From Pseudomonas pohangensis (GTDB lineage Bacteria > Pseudomonadota > Gammaproteobacteria > Pseudomonadales > Pseudomonadaceae): a stretch of 64,000 nt of DNA. The stretch lies in contig NZ_LT629785.1 of the NCBI RefSeq assembly GCF_900105995.1, positions 682,001 to 746,000 on the forward strand. The letters run 5' to 3'. Made by a program: the position numbers and the translations under genes. Numbering within the stretch: position 1 is the stretch's first letter; each line of letters starts with the position of its first letter. The notes below the pieces were generated by a model. It did not search any database, was not told the DNA's origin, and saw nothing but the letters and a program-made list of their open reading frames with translations. Shown here piece by piece: positions 9,075-17,414 of the stretch.

Positions 9075-9340
9075 CAGGCGTTGGCGTCGCGGGCAGCCTG
9101 GTCGGCCAGTGGCTTCCAGTGCACGAAACCGAACAGCAGGGTCAGCGCGATGCTGTCTATCAGCGGGCCTTTGTGCAGACGGATCTGCTTCTGGCAAGCC
9201 ACTACTTCGCCCACGTGGGCGATCAGTATGACCAGCATGATGGTTTGCAGTACCGAGCCGCCGGGGATGTTTACCAGCAGCGAGAGGATGGTCAAGGCAT
9301 AGAGGGCCAGCATGCCGGCTTTCAAGTTGGTGTTGTTCAT
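9074..9340 (-). CDS. DUF1145 family small inner-membrane protein
   Basis: 88 aa with two or three hydrophobic segments (about 8-28, 30-48, 62-75). It resembles the DUF1145/YhhL-like family, including the loop VACQKQIRLHKGPLIDSI. No enzymatic motif. Its stop and the sulfatase start share bases (TGATG), so the two are very likely translationally coupled. Function unknown. Confidence 0.65.
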   Translation of the reverse strand: MNNTNLKAGMLALYALTILSLLVNIPGGSVLQTIMLVILIAHVGEVVACQKQIRLHKGPLIDSIALTLLFGFVHWKPLADQAARDANA

Positions 9341-9646
9341 CGGGTTACTCCGCCCTGCGGGCTGTTGTGGTTATGGAATGCTGCGTCGTGCCGGATGGTT
9401 ATCAGACAGTCGGCCAGCGCAGTATTGCCGAAAAATCGGGCAGCGGTGGGTGTTTGGTTGCAGAATGCTCCCGGTATCTGCCCGGCATGGTGACAGTCAG
9501 CATTGCCGATGTCGATATAGTGGCATTTATGGTGCCATAACATTCCGGCAAATGACCATGTGTCGCAGCAGGAAGCTGTTGCAGAAAATATCTGCCGCAT
9601 GGACGCCCTGACGGGCGCGCCAGCCAATGAACAAAGGAGTTGTGCC
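9341..9646. other. 306-bp divergent intergenic region
   Basis: This lies between the leftward DUF1145/sulfatase genes and the rightward esterase. It holds the sigma-54-like element annotated separately at 9521-9537 and the esterase ribosome site AAAGGAGT (9632-9639). No ORF with coding character was found; the short frames here are shadows. Confidence 0.5.
9521..9537 (+). promoter_or_regulatory. Possible sigma-54 promoter (GG-N10-GC) or short operator
   Basis: TGGCATTTATGGTGCCA contains GG-N10-GC spacing with TGGCA and TGC cores, near the -24/-12 consensus TGGCAC-N5-TTGCA. The same bases form an inverted repeat TGGCA/TGCCA, so an operator is equally possible. It would give an approximately 100-nt leader for the esterase gene. 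Confidence 0.3.
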
Positions 9647-10924
9647 ATGCCCCGTACAGAGCAACAGGATTCGCCCGTGGCTGATCAGCCCGGCCAGGCT
9701 ATTTCCGCTAGCGACAGCGGTGCCGATCTGCGTGGCGTCAGCCAGCTGATCATCAACGCCGTGGCCGGTGTCACCGATATTGTCGAGGACATGCACCGCA
9801 ATATCGCCACGCCGACCTCGCTGATTGGCAAGGCGCCGGCTGGCCGCACCCGCGGCATTACCGGGCTGGTCTATCGCAGCGTGCGTGGGGTGACCAGGGG
9901 GGTTGGCAGCTTGCTGGATGTGGCGCTGGCGCAGCTGTCGCCACTGTTGCCCGGTCAGCCGTTTTCTCCCCGTCGTGAAGCGCTGCTGTCGGCGCTCAAT
10001 GGCGTACTGGGTGACTATCTGATTGCCGACAACAATCCGCTGGCGATCAGCATGCGCCTGCGACAGGACGGTTTGCCGCTGGAGCTCGACACGGCGGCAC
10101 TGGCCAGCCGCTTTGCCGGTTCCAACGGGCGCCTGCTGGTGCTGGTGCATGGCCTGTGCATGAACGACCTGCAATGGCTGCGCGATGGCCATGACCACGG
10201 CGCCGGTGTGGCCGCGGAGCTCGGCTATACCGCGCTCTATCTCAACTACAACACCGGCCGGCATATCTCCAGTAACGGCCATGAGTTTGCCGCCACGCTG
10301 GAACGGCTGGTCGAAGCCTGGCCGGTGCCGGTGAGCGAATTGCTGATCATTGGTCACAGCATGGGCGGACTGGTTGCGCGGGCTGCCTGCCATTACGCCG
10401 GACAGGCCGGGCAGCGCTGGCCGGCGCTGCTCAAGAACATGGTGTTTCTCGGTTCGCCGCACCATGGCGCGCCGCTGGAGCGGGCCGGCAATCGGGCCAA
10501 CCTGTTGATCGGTATCAGCCCGTACAGCGCACCCTTCACCCGGCTGGGCATGATTCGCAGTTCGGGTATCCGCGATCTGCGTTTCGGCAACCTGCTGGAT
10601 GAGGACTGGCAGAACGTCGATGGCAACCACAAACACGATCCGCGGCAACTGGTGCCGCTGCCTGAAGGTGTCGCCTGTTTTGCCGTGGCTGCCAGCAAAC
10701 GCAAGGAGCCAGGCCCGCGCTTGCCCGGTGATGGTCTGGTGCCGGTGCGCAGTGCGCTCGGGCAGCACAACAACAGCGCGCTGTCGCTGGCGATTCCCGA
10801 GGCCCGTCAGCAGATCGTCTACGCCACCGATCACTTTGCCCTGCTGTCCAGCCAGCCGGTCTATCAGGCACTGCTGGGCTGGCTGCGCCCGGCGAACGCG
10901 ACCGGGCAATCGCGCGCGGACTAG
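9647..10924 (+). CDS. Alpha/beta-hydrolase, lipase/esterase-like
   Basis: 425 aa from the ATG at 9647, chosen for the strong AAAGGAGT ribosome site 7 nt upstream; the in-frame start at 9560 is rejected. Residues 1-150 are a helical extension without a recognised motif. The hydrolase core begins at LLVLVHGLCMND (oxyanion HG at about 168-169), the nucleophile elbow is GHSMGG with Ser238, and later GDGLVPV and the acidic and histidine regions (TDHFALL) complete the triad pattern of PGAP1/triacylglycerol-lipase-like enzymes. No signal peptide, so probably cytoplasmic or membrane-associated. Its tail overlaps the convergent DUF4124 gene by 4 nt. Confidence 0.75.
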   Translation: MPRTEQQDSPVADQPGQAISASDSGADLRGVSQLIINAVAGVTDIVEDMHRNIATPTSLIGKAPAGRTRGITGLVYRSVRGVTRGVGSLLDVALAQLSPLLPGQPFSPRREALLSALNGVLGDYLIADNNPLAISMRLRQDGLPLELDTAALASRFAGSNGRLLVLVHGLCMNDLQWLRDGHDHGAGVAAELGYTALYLNYNTGRHISSNGHEFAATLERLVEAWPVPVSELLIIGHSMGGLVARAACHYAGQAGQRWPALLKNMVFLGSPHHGAPLERAGNRANLLIGISPYSAPFTRLGMIRSSGIRDLRFGNLLDEDWQNVDGNHKHDPRQLVPLPEGVACFAVAASKRKEPGPRLPGDGLVPVRSALGQHNNSALSLAIPEARQQIVYATDHFALLSSQPVYQALLGWLRPANATGQSRAD

Positions 10925-11379
10925 CGAGCGCGACCTCTTTCCTCGACATGACCGGGGCCGGGGACGGCTGCGTCCACGGCCGGGGTATCCACCCGCACCG
11001 GATCCACCACCGGGTTACGCCGCGGATCTATGGCGGCCGCTTCGGCTGCCCTGCGCCGCTCGTAGTCATCGCCGTAATACTCGTTGTCGTCGTAGTCGGC
11101 GTTGTCATTCTCATCCGCATAGCTACCGCCGGAGGTTTGCTGCTGGCTGGCCGGTTGCGCTGGTGGCGCGCTGCTGCCCGGAGGCGGCGGCGTGTAGTTG
11201 CTGGCAGCCGGCACTTGTGCACCATTGGTTGGCGGTACATTGACGGTCTGCGCGTTGACCCCCTCAGGCGGCGGCTCGTTGGTGAATACCGGATTGCCCT
11301 GGGCATCGGTATAGGTATAAACCTGCGCCAGAACCGGCAGGCTGGTGACCAGTAACAGGCTGGCTAGCAGTCGCTTCAT
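10921..11379 (-). CDS. DUF4124 domain secreted protein
   Basis: 152 aa from the ATG at 11379 (five residues downstream of the longest frame). It has a signal peptide MKRLLASLLLVTSLPVLA, then the DUF4124 core VYTYTDAQGNPVFTNEPP (about 19-37), a short beta-hairpin domain common in pseudomonad envelope proteins. The rest is low-complexity, rich in Pro, Gln, Asp and Tyr (an acidic stretch near 90-105), ending GHVEERGRAR. Probably periplasmic or envelope-associated. The family has no established biochemical role. Confidence 0.75.
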   Translation of the reverse strand: MKRLLASLLLVTSLPVLAQVYTYTDAQGNPVFTNEPPPEGVNAQTVNVPPTNGAQVPAASNYTPPPPGSSAPPAQPASQQQTSGGSYADENDNADYDDNEYYGDDYERRRAAEAAAIDPRRNPVVDPVRVDTPAVDAAVPGPGHVEERGRAR

Positions 11380-11527
11380 GGATGAGTCCCTCAAACGTTG
11401 ATGGTTGTACGAGCACTTTGCTGGCGTAGTGCGAAGTACAGAAGTTGCTCAACCCGCCACCGCAACACTTGATGATGACTGTAGTACAACCATGGCAACA
11501 GAAAATGCTGTCTGCAACGCTTTTCCT

Positions 11528-13429
11528 TCAAAGTGGCTGGCTGCGAAAGATATGCCGGCCCAGTGCGCTGGCCAGTGGTGCGGTATCGCCGTCCACCCGG
11601 TAACGGGCAACCAGTCCCAGTTTCGGGTCCTGTTCGACCTGTAGTTCGCCAAGTGTGGTGCCGACTCTGGCAGCCTCTTCACGCACCACCGATTCGATTT
11701 CCAGCATGTTCAGCGCGGGCTTGAAGATCTTGCCCACGGCAGTGACCGGCAGCGCCGGCAGGATGTGCAGGGCCTTGGGTACGGCAGCGCGTTCACTGAT
11801 GTGCTGTGCGGCGTAGGTCAGCAGCTCAGCGCTGCTGGCTTGGCTACCGACGCGTAACTGTACGTAGGCCACCGGTACTTCGCCGGCATGGGCATCCGGT
11901 CGGCCGACGGCAGCGCAGAGGGCGACCGCCGGGTGGCCGGCCAGCACTTCCTCGATACTTTTCGGGTCGATGTTGTGCCCGCCGCGAATGATCAGTTCCT
12001 TCTTGCGGCCACTGAGCCAGAAGAAGCCTTCGGCATCCCGGTGGCCGAGGTCGCCGGTATTGAACCAGCGCTGCAGCGAACCATCGGCAGCTTGCAGTTC
12101 GATCCAGGCACCCTGGTTGTGATCCGCACTGAGATAGCCGGCGAAGATGTTCGGTCCGCGCAAACAGATAGCACCGACCTGTTCATCCTCGGCCTCGCGG
12201 ATCTGCGCCTCGTCCACCAGCAGGATGCGCATGTCCTGCCACGGCAGGCGCAGACCGATGGAGCCGATCCGCGATTGGCCATCGGCCGGGTTTATCGATG
12301 CCACGCAGCTGCTTTCGGTCAGACCATAGCCTTCGAGGATACGCATGCCGGTTTCACGCTCGAAGCTGCGGAAAAGCTCCACCGGCATCGGCGCAGCGCC
12401 ACAGATGGCGTGGCTCAGGCAGGACAGATCATGGCCGTCACGGGGCGCCTGCAGCAGTCCGGCATAAATGGTCGGTACGCCGGAGAAGGTATTCACCCGG
12501 TGCCGGGCAATGATTTCCCAGAAGCGCGGTATCAGTCCGGCGCTGCGGTAGCCGGCCGGCGACGCCAGCAGCACATGACCGCCGTGGCCGAACGCGGCGA
12601 GGCCGCTGGCCAGCTGCGCATTGACATGAAACAGCGGCAAGGCGCACAGCGTGGTGCGGCCGGGCACGAGCATGTGTGGCCCGGTCACGGCGGCCAGTTG
12701 CAGGGCGTTGGCCACTTCATTGCGCTGGGTGTGGCGGGCGATTTTCGGCAGGCCGGTGGTGCCGCCGGTGCAGAAATACGAGGCGTAATCTTCAGCTTCG
12801 GGTAGCGCAAAGCCCAGCCGCTGTCCGTCTTCGCGAGCCAGTTCGGTGTGAAAATCGAGCACCGGGATACCACCCAGGGTTGCCGGTAATACCTGGGGCT
12901 TGTGGTGCCCGGCGATATGGCGCAGCGGATCGACCGCCAGGATACCTGCGAGGTCAGGCAAGCCGGCAATCGCGGTGGCCACGCGCTGCCAGTTTTGCGG
13001 ATCGGCCTCGGGTCCGCTGGTAACTATCCACTGCGCTTTGGCGGCACGCAGCAGCTGGCCCATCTGTGCGGCCTCCAGTTGCGGGTTCACGGAAAACAGG
13101 ATGCCGGCGGTCTCCGCTCCCCAGATAGTGAAGTGGGTTTCCGGCAGGTTGGGCAGAATGCTGGCGACCACGCTGCTGTGCGTGCCACGGCGCTCGATGC
13201 CCAGCCTACGGAACAGGTTGGCGGCGCGGGTGATTTCCGCCAGTAACTCAGCATGGCTCCAGCGTGCCGGTGTGGCGTGATCTTCGACACGGCTAATGAA
13301 TGACAGGGCCGGCGCCTGCGGATCGATGGTGGCGCCGCGGGCGATCAGTTGGTAGGTACTGTGCAAGCCATCAATCGGCAGCGGGTTTTGCTCAAGGCGC
13401 AGAATGTCCTGCAGACTACGTATGCTCAT
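11528..13429 (-). CDS. Acyl-CoA synthetase (AMP-binding enzyme)
   Basis: 633 aa, the usual ANL-superfamily length. It activates a carboxylic acid to acyl-AMP and then the CoA thioester. The P-loop-like AMP motif CTGGTTGLPK is at 220-229, the adenine motif GYGLTESSC follows, then the FNTGDLGHRD and FWLSGRKKELIIRGGHNID hinge region, and a C-terminal lysine in VGKIFKPAL. The N-terminal region is longer than in small acid:CoA ligases and resembles FadD-like long-chain or fatty-acid-type synthetases. It is followed on the same strand only after a gap; the FAH-family gene lies upstream. Substrate unknown. Confidence 0.85.
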   Translation of the reverse strand: MSIRSLQDILRLEQNPLPIDGLHSTYQLIARGATIDPQAPALSFISRVEDHATPARWSHAELLAEITRAANLFRRLGIERRGTHSSVVASILPNLPETHFTIWGAETAGILFSVNPQLEAAQMGQLLRAAKAQWIVTSGPEADPQNWQRVATAIAGLPDLAGILAVDPLRHIAGHHKPQVLPATLGGIPVLDFHTELAREDGQRLGFALPEAEDYASYFCTGGTTGLPKIARHTQRNEVANALQLAAVTGPHMLVPGRTTLCALPLFHVNAQLASGLAAFGHGGHVLLASPAGYRSAGLIPRFWEIIARHRVNTFSGVPTIYAGLLQAPRDGHDLSCLSHAICGAAPMPVELFRSFERETGMRILEGYGLTESSCVASINPADGQSRIGSIGLRLPWQDMRILLVDEAQIREAEDEQVGAICLRGPNIFAGYLSADHNQGAWIELQAADGSLQRWFNTGDLGHRDAEGFFWLSGRKKELIIRGGHNIDPKSIEEVLAGHPAVALCAAVGRPDAHAGEVPVAYVQLRVGSQASSAELLTYAAQHISERAAVPKALHILPALPVTAVGKIFKPALNMLEIESVVREEAARVGTTLGELQVEQDPKLGLVARYRVDGDTAPLASALGRHIFRSQPL

Positions 13430-13497
13430 CGCGTCAGTTTTTCCTTCAGTGCTGGGTTGGGCATGAATTGGTATCGGTAAAGCGCAGAGTACCCCGC

Positions 13498-13559
13498 AGG
13501 GTGGGCTTCAGCCCACCGCAGACCGGTACTTATCTAGCTGGTGGGCTGAAGCCCACCCT
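13498..13559. repeat. REP-like double palindrome (GGTGGGCT family)
   Basis: A 62-bp inverted repeat with two arms, 13498-13517 and 13540-13559, each itself palindromic around GTGGGCT-TCA/TGA-AGCCCAC. Typical of pseudomonad REPIN-type elements. It lies between the acyl-CoA synthetase and FAH-family genes. Confidence 0.8.
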
Positions 13560-13587
13560 ACACCATTCTTTGGCTGCAGCAGCTGGC

Positions 13588-14541
13588 TCAGGCTTCAGCC
13601 ACGATCCGGTTGTGCTGCACGCCCAGATCGATCTTGCCGTCCTCACTGCGAATGCTCGCCGCGACTCTGTCGCCAACCTGCAGATACTGCGTGCGCGCTG
13701 CCTGGGCCTTGAGGAACAGTGCCCACTTTTTGGCTTCCGGCAGTAACGCGGCGATGCGCATCTTCGCCGGCGAGGGAATGCTCAGGGCGCAGCCTGCCGG
13801 AGTGCCGGTGGCGATCAGGTCACCGGGCGCCAGATCCTGCACACCTGCCAGTTCGTTGAGGGTGGCGACCGGGCCATGCACCAGATTGGCGGTGCTGTCG
13901 TTCTGGCGTATCTGGCCATTTACCGTCAACTTCAGTTGCAGCTTTTTCAGGTAGGGCATGTCTTGCGCTTCCAGCAGGCACAGCCAGGGGCCGACCGGGC
14001 CGAAGGTGCGGAAACTCTTGCCCTTGTAGAACTGCATCTGCGGAATCTGGATGTCGCGCGCCGAGTAGTCATTGACGATCACCAGAGCGGCGATGAACTG
14101 GTGCAGGTTCTGCTCGCTGACCGTCACCTTGCCGCTGATCTCGCGGCGCATGACCAGGCCCAGCTCGATCTCGTAATCGAGGAACCTGACGCTCGAGGGC
14201 TTGATCACCTCGCTGTCGGCAGCACAGATGCAGCTCTGCGCCTTGGTGAAGATCATGTTGTAGTTCTTTGCGTCCGGGTTCATCCCCGATTCGATCATGT
14301 GCTGGCGGTAGTTGGCGCCCTGGCAGACGAACTGCTGGTTGCGGGTTACCGGCGACAGCAGGCTGACGTCAGCCAGATTCAGTTCGGCGACTGGCAGGGC
14401 CTGGAGTTCACTGATAGTCATGCCCTGGATCAGCTCGCCGGTGGTGGCGTAGTCGCCCGGTATGGGGGCGATCTGTTGCCCGTGAAGGACGCCCCAGCGG
14501 GCCTGGTTCTGCTGTTCGAAACGAACGATGTTGATCGCCAT
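13588..14541 (-). CDS. Fumarylacetoacetate hydrolase (FAH) family protein
   Basis: 317 aa. The FAH fold is visible in the C-terminal two thirds: DYEIELGLVMRREIS carries the acidic metal ligands, and NDYSARDIQ, KSFRTFGPVGPWL and GDLIATGTPAGC are signature segments of the family. Members hydrolyse or decarboxylate 1,3-diketo or oxaloacetate-like compounds at the end of aromatic catabolic routes, using Mg2+/Mn2+. The N-terminal 70 residues are the typical small lead domain. GGGAG lies upstream of the start. It has no catabolic partner beyond the acyl-CoA synthetase, so the pathway is not identified. Confidence 0.85.
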   Translation of the reverse strand: MAINIVRFEQQNQARWGVLHGQQIAPIPGDYATTGELIQGMTISELQALPVAELNLADVSLLSPVTRNQQFVCQGANYRQHMIESGMNPDAKNYNMIFTKAQSCICAADSEVIKPSSVRFLDYEIELGLVMRREISGKVTVSEQNLHQFIAALVIVNDYSARDIQIPQMQFYKGKSFRTFGPVGPWLCLLEAQDMPYLKKLQLKLTVNGQIRQNDSTANLVHGPVATLNELAGVQDLAPGDLIATGTPAGCALSIPSPAKMRIAALLPEAKKWALFLKAQAARTQYLQVGDRVAASIRSEDGKIDLGVQHNRIVAEA

Positions 14542-14591
14542 GCAAGTGCTCCCGGGGTTGTCTGGGCATTATTTGTTGTTGTAGATGCTTT

Positions 14592-14655
14592 TGTAGGAGC
14601 GGGCTTGCCCGCGATGGCTCATCAAGTACCGCATCGCGGGCAAGCCTGCTCCTGC
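14592..14655. repeat. REP element (TGTAGGAGC type)
   Basis: Inverted arms: TGTAGGAGCGGGCTTGCCCG at the left, and CGGGCAAGCCTGCTCCTGCA at the right, separated by about 24 nt. The same family recurs at 17332-17398 and 39743-39857. It lies in the 263-bp gap upstream of the FAH-family gene, which otherwise holds nothing recognisable. Confidence 0.85.
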
Positions 14656-14804
14656 AGGGCAGGTCGATCGGCCGGGGCATGGGCAAGAGTTCCCCGGCGG
14701 GATAGCTGGAAAGTAATCCGGTCTGAGATCCGCCTTGAATACCCGTTGCTGGAATCTCGCCAGGGATATTCGAGGGAAGCCCGGCCGAGTATGCCTGTTT
14801 GCTA

Positions 14805-15350
14805 CTAAGGCCTGATGACTTCAGGTAGGTCTGAATCGCCCTTTACCACATAGCCGCTCTTGAGGTTCTGTATCCACAGTACGCGCTCATCAACAGTCAG
14901 CATCGTAGTGTTATGACGAACATAGGCGATGCGATGAAGGCCGTCATTGCCTTTAAGGATGCGAGCTATTTCGTATTGGTCTGTTTGTCCTGGACAATCC
15001 TTGACAGACCACTCGTATAACGTACTGAAAGTGTCTGTTTCGATAACTGCCCATTTGGTCGTCGGGCAGATTGCTGCCACTTTCTGGTACAGCCCTTTTA
15101 CCCAGTCGGTGGTCGAGTAATGCTGATTTTCCATGAACTGGATGGAAAAGATTCTCTCCCAGCTGTCCGCGGCCTGATCCTTGGGAATGAACTCGACCAA
15201 AGTCATAGTTCCGCGTCGATCAATAACGGTGGCAGTTTTCCATTCAGAAAGATTGACCGGGACATAGACCGTTTCAAGTGGAGTGTTAGCGCATCCAGCC
15301 ATAAGTGCAGCGCCTATGGCGGTAACAAACGAGCGTGACAGGTGGTTCAT
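14805..15350 (-). CDS. Unrecognised outer-membrane-type lipoprotein
   Basis: 181 aa from the ATG at 15350, with AAAGGGA about 8 nt upstream; the longer frames to 15590 run into the PPK2 gene. A type II signal peptide ends in the lipobox LMAGC (about residues 20-24). The mature part has no family I can name: it contains WKTATVIDRRGTMTLVEFIP, two later cysteines (AICPTTKW and KDCPGQ) that could form a disulfide, and a beta-rich end (TTMLTVDERVLWIQNL). Base composition looks more AT-rich than its neighbours (by eye), which would fit acquisition. It lies downstream of ndpA-ppk2 on the same strand. Confidence 0.6.
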   Translation of the reverse strand: MNHLSRSFVTAIGAALMAGCANTPLETVYVPVNLSEWKTATVIDRRGTMTLVEFIPKDQAADSWERIFSIQFMENQHYSTTDWVKGLYQKVAAICPTTKWAVIETDTFSTLYEWSVKDCPGQTDQYEIARILKGNDGLHRIAYVRHNTTMLTVDERVLWIQNLKSGYVVKGDSDLPEVIRP

Positions 15351-15406
15351 GATTTTCCCTTTCATGACGATTTCAAATTCCATTTGCTTGATACAACTGC
15401 TTTCGA

Positions 15407-16228
15407 TCAGTTTATTTCTAGCTCCTCCAGCGTAAACGGCAATGGCGGTAGCGGCCATTGCTGGTCGAGTGCTTCGAACTGCCGGGCCAGCAGGCTGCCG
15501 AGCAGCAGGTTGCGCAGCCATTTGTGATCTGCCGGCAGTACGTACCAGGGCGCAGCCTCGTGCTGGCTGTTTTGCAGTACAGCAGCCCATTCAGCCTGCA
15601 GCTGGTCGAAGCAGCGGTGCGCCGGCAGGTCGCTGGCGTTGATTTTCCAGTGCTTGTGTGGGTTGAGCAGGCGCTTCTTCAGGCGTGCATGTTGCTCTGC
15701 CCTGGAGATCTGCAGGTAGACCTTGAGCAGCAGGGTGCCGCTGGCGGTGATTTCATCCTCAAAGCCGGCAATTTGTTGCAGCCGAGCGGGTACGTCCTCC
15801 GGCTGGATAAAGCCGTCGCGCAGGTCGCTGACCACGCCTTCATAGGGCGTGCGGTTGAAAATGCCGATGCTACCGGTGACCGGCAGTTGGCGCCGGTAGC
15901 GGCTGAGAAAGTCTTCGTTGAGCTCGTCGGGTGTCGGCTGGCGGAAGTTGCTGATCCGCACGCCCTGCGGGTTGAGGCCGCGAAACAGATGGCGGATCAC
16001 GCCGTCCTTGCCCGAGCAGTCCGGGCCTTGCAGCCAGATCAGCACAGCCTGCTTGCGATTGGCCCAGAGCAGTTGCTGCTGCTCGTCGAGGTACTGCTTG
16101 ATGGTTTGCAGTTGGCCGATACTGCCGGCTTTATCCAGACCGAAATCGCGCGCCGGATCGCCTGCCAGTGGCGCTGCCGGATTGCAGCGGCAGCTGTCGA
16201 GCAGGGCATCGGGCAGGCGCTCAAGCAT
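15407..16228 (-). CDS. ppk2: Polyphosphate kinase 2 (PPK2) family nucleotide phosphotransferase
   Basis: 273 aa, P-loop kinase of the PPK2 family, transferring phosphate between polyphosphate and nucleoside mono- or diphosphates. The Walker A loop is GPDCSGKDG (68-76), followed by the family segments GVRISNFRQPTPDELNEDFL and IGIFNRTPYEGVV, and the lid helix with ARLKKRLLNPHKHWK. Single-domain length fits the ADP- or AMP-using class, but which nucleotide is used cannot be read from motifs alone. Its start codon overlaps the stop of the ndpA/yejK gene (TGATG), implying translational coupling. Confidence 0.85.
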   Translation of the reverse strand: MLERLPDALLDSCRCNPAAPLAGDPARDFGLDKAGSIGQLQTIKQYLDEQQQLLWANRKQAVLIWLQGPDCSGKDGVIRHLFRGLNPQGVRISNFRQPTPDELNEDFLSRYRRQLPVTGSIGIFNRTPYEGVVSDLRDGFIQPEDVPARLQQIAGFEDEITASGTLLLKVYLQISRAEQHARLKKRLLNPHKHWKINASDLPAHRCFDQLQAEWAAVLQNSQHEAAPWYVLPADHKWLRNLLLGSLLARQFEALDQQWPLPPLPFTLEELEIN

Positions 16229-17235
16229 CAGTCTTTCCTGCGCTTGAGCTGGTCGCGTAGCTGGGTCGGCAGCTGGCGGATGATCAGCTGGTCACGGGCT
16301 TCGTCGTACTCGATTTTCGAGCCGAGCAGATGCGCATCGAAGCTGATCGACAGGCCTTCGGCGCGTCCGGTGAAGCGGCGGAACTGGCTGAGGGTGCGCT
16401 TGTCGGCGGGAATCTCCGGCGACAGGCCGTAGTCCTTGTTGCGGATATGGTCGTAGAAGGCTTGCGGGCGCTCCTCGTCGATCAGGCCCGAGAGTTCGCG
16501 CAGGGTCATCGGTTCGCCGATGCGGGACTGGCTGGTGGCGTAGTCGATCAGCGTGTCGGTTTTCTCGCGGGTCTGCTCTTCGGCCAGATCCTCGCTTTCG
16601 ACGAAGTCGCTGAACGCCTTGAGCAGCGTGCGGGTTTCGCCGGGAGCATCGACGCCTTCCTGGCAGCCGATGAAATCGCGGAAGTACTCCGAGACTTTCT
16701 TGCCATTCTTGCCCTTGATAAAGGAAATGTACTGGCGGGATTGCGCGTTGTTGCGCCATTCGGAGAGGTTGATGCGCGCCGCCAGATGCAGTTGCGACAG
16801 GTCGAGGTGACGCGCCGGTTCCACGTCCAGCGCCTCGGTGACGGTGACGCCTTCGCTGTGGTGCAGCAGGGCGATCGCCAGATAGTCGGTCATGCCTTGC
16901 TGGTAATGCGCCAGCAGCACATGGCCGCCGACCGACAGGTTGGATTCTTCCATGAGCTTCTTCAGCTGCTCGACTGCCTTGCGGCTGAACTGGGCGAAAT
17001 TCTCGCTGTCTTCCAGATATAGCTTCAGCCAGCCGCTGAACGGGTAGGCACCGGATTCTGCATGGAAGAAGCCCCAGGCTTTGCCCTGTTTGGCGTTGTA
17101 GCTTTCGTTGAGGTCAGCCAGCAGGTTTTCCATGGCCGCCGAATTGCCCAGCTCGGTTTCGCGGGCGTGCAGGATGGCTGGCGTGCCGTCGGGTTTCTTT
17201 TCGATCAGGTGGACGATGCAATGGCGGATCGGCAT
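16228..17235 (-). CDS. yejK: Nucleoid-associated protein NdpA/YejK
   Basis: 335 aa from the ATG at 17235 (MPIRHCIVHLIEKKPDG), the family's normal length; the in-frame extension to 17409 crosses a REP element and is rejected. The protein matches the YejK/NdpA family throughout, with QQGMTDYLAIALL, AARINLSEWRNN, FIGCQEGVDAP and the C-terminal ISFDAHLLGSKIEYD. Family members associate with the nucleoid; their mechanism is poorly known. It is the first gene of a coupled pair with PPK2. Confidence 0.9.
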   Translation of the reverse strand: MPIRHCIVHLIEKKPDGTPAILHARETELGNSAAMENLLADLNESYNAKQGKAWGFFHAESGAYPFSGWLKLYLEDSENFAQFSRKAVEQLKKLMEESNLSVGGHVLLAHYQQGMTDYLAIALLHHSEGVTVTEALDVEPARHLDLSQLHLAARINLSEWRNNAQSRQYISFIKGKNGKKVSEYFRDFIGCQEGVDAPGETRTLLKAFSDFVESEDLAEEQTREKTDTLIDYATSQSRIGEPMTLRELSGLIDEERPQAFYDHIRNKDYGLSPEIPADKRTLSQFRRFTGRAEGLSISFDAHLLGSKIEYDEARDQLIIRQLPTQLRDQLKRRKD

Positions 17236-17331
17236 GGGGACTCGGTGCTCGGTACGTCGGGAGCGGCAGTTTAACAGGCGGATGGGTAAACGCTGCGGAT
17301 GCTGATCTCGGCGCTGCGGGTAGCGCATCTT

Positions 17332-17398
17332 TTGTAGGAGCGAGCTTGCTCGCGAAGCTCTGGCGCGGCCTGGATCGCGAGCAAGCTCGCTCCTGCAA
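17332..17398. repeat. REP element (TGTAGGAGC type)
   Basis: A nearly perfect 67-bp inverted repeat: arms TTGTAGGAGCGAGCTTGCTC and GAGCAAGCTCGCTCCTGCAA around a short spacer. It lies between the ndpA start and the 3' end of the TAXI gene. Confidence 0.9.
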
Positions 17399-17414
17399 GT
17401 TGAGTGCACTTATC

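Noticed and set aside
7278..9302. 674-aa plus-strand open frame opposite the sulfatase
   Set aside because: It is an antisense shadow of the sulfatase and DUF1145 genes in a GC-rich region, with no ribosome site and no recognisable domain, whereas the minus strand has complete sulfatase motifs.
11888..12805. 305-aa plus-strand frame opposite the acyl-CoA synthetase
   Set aside because: The AMP-binding motifs are on the minus strand; this frame lacks a ribosome site and domain.
14592..17398. Repeated TGTAGGAGC palindromes as possible CRISPR
   Set aside because: The units are isolated inverted repeats with no regular spacers and no cas genes; they are REP elements.
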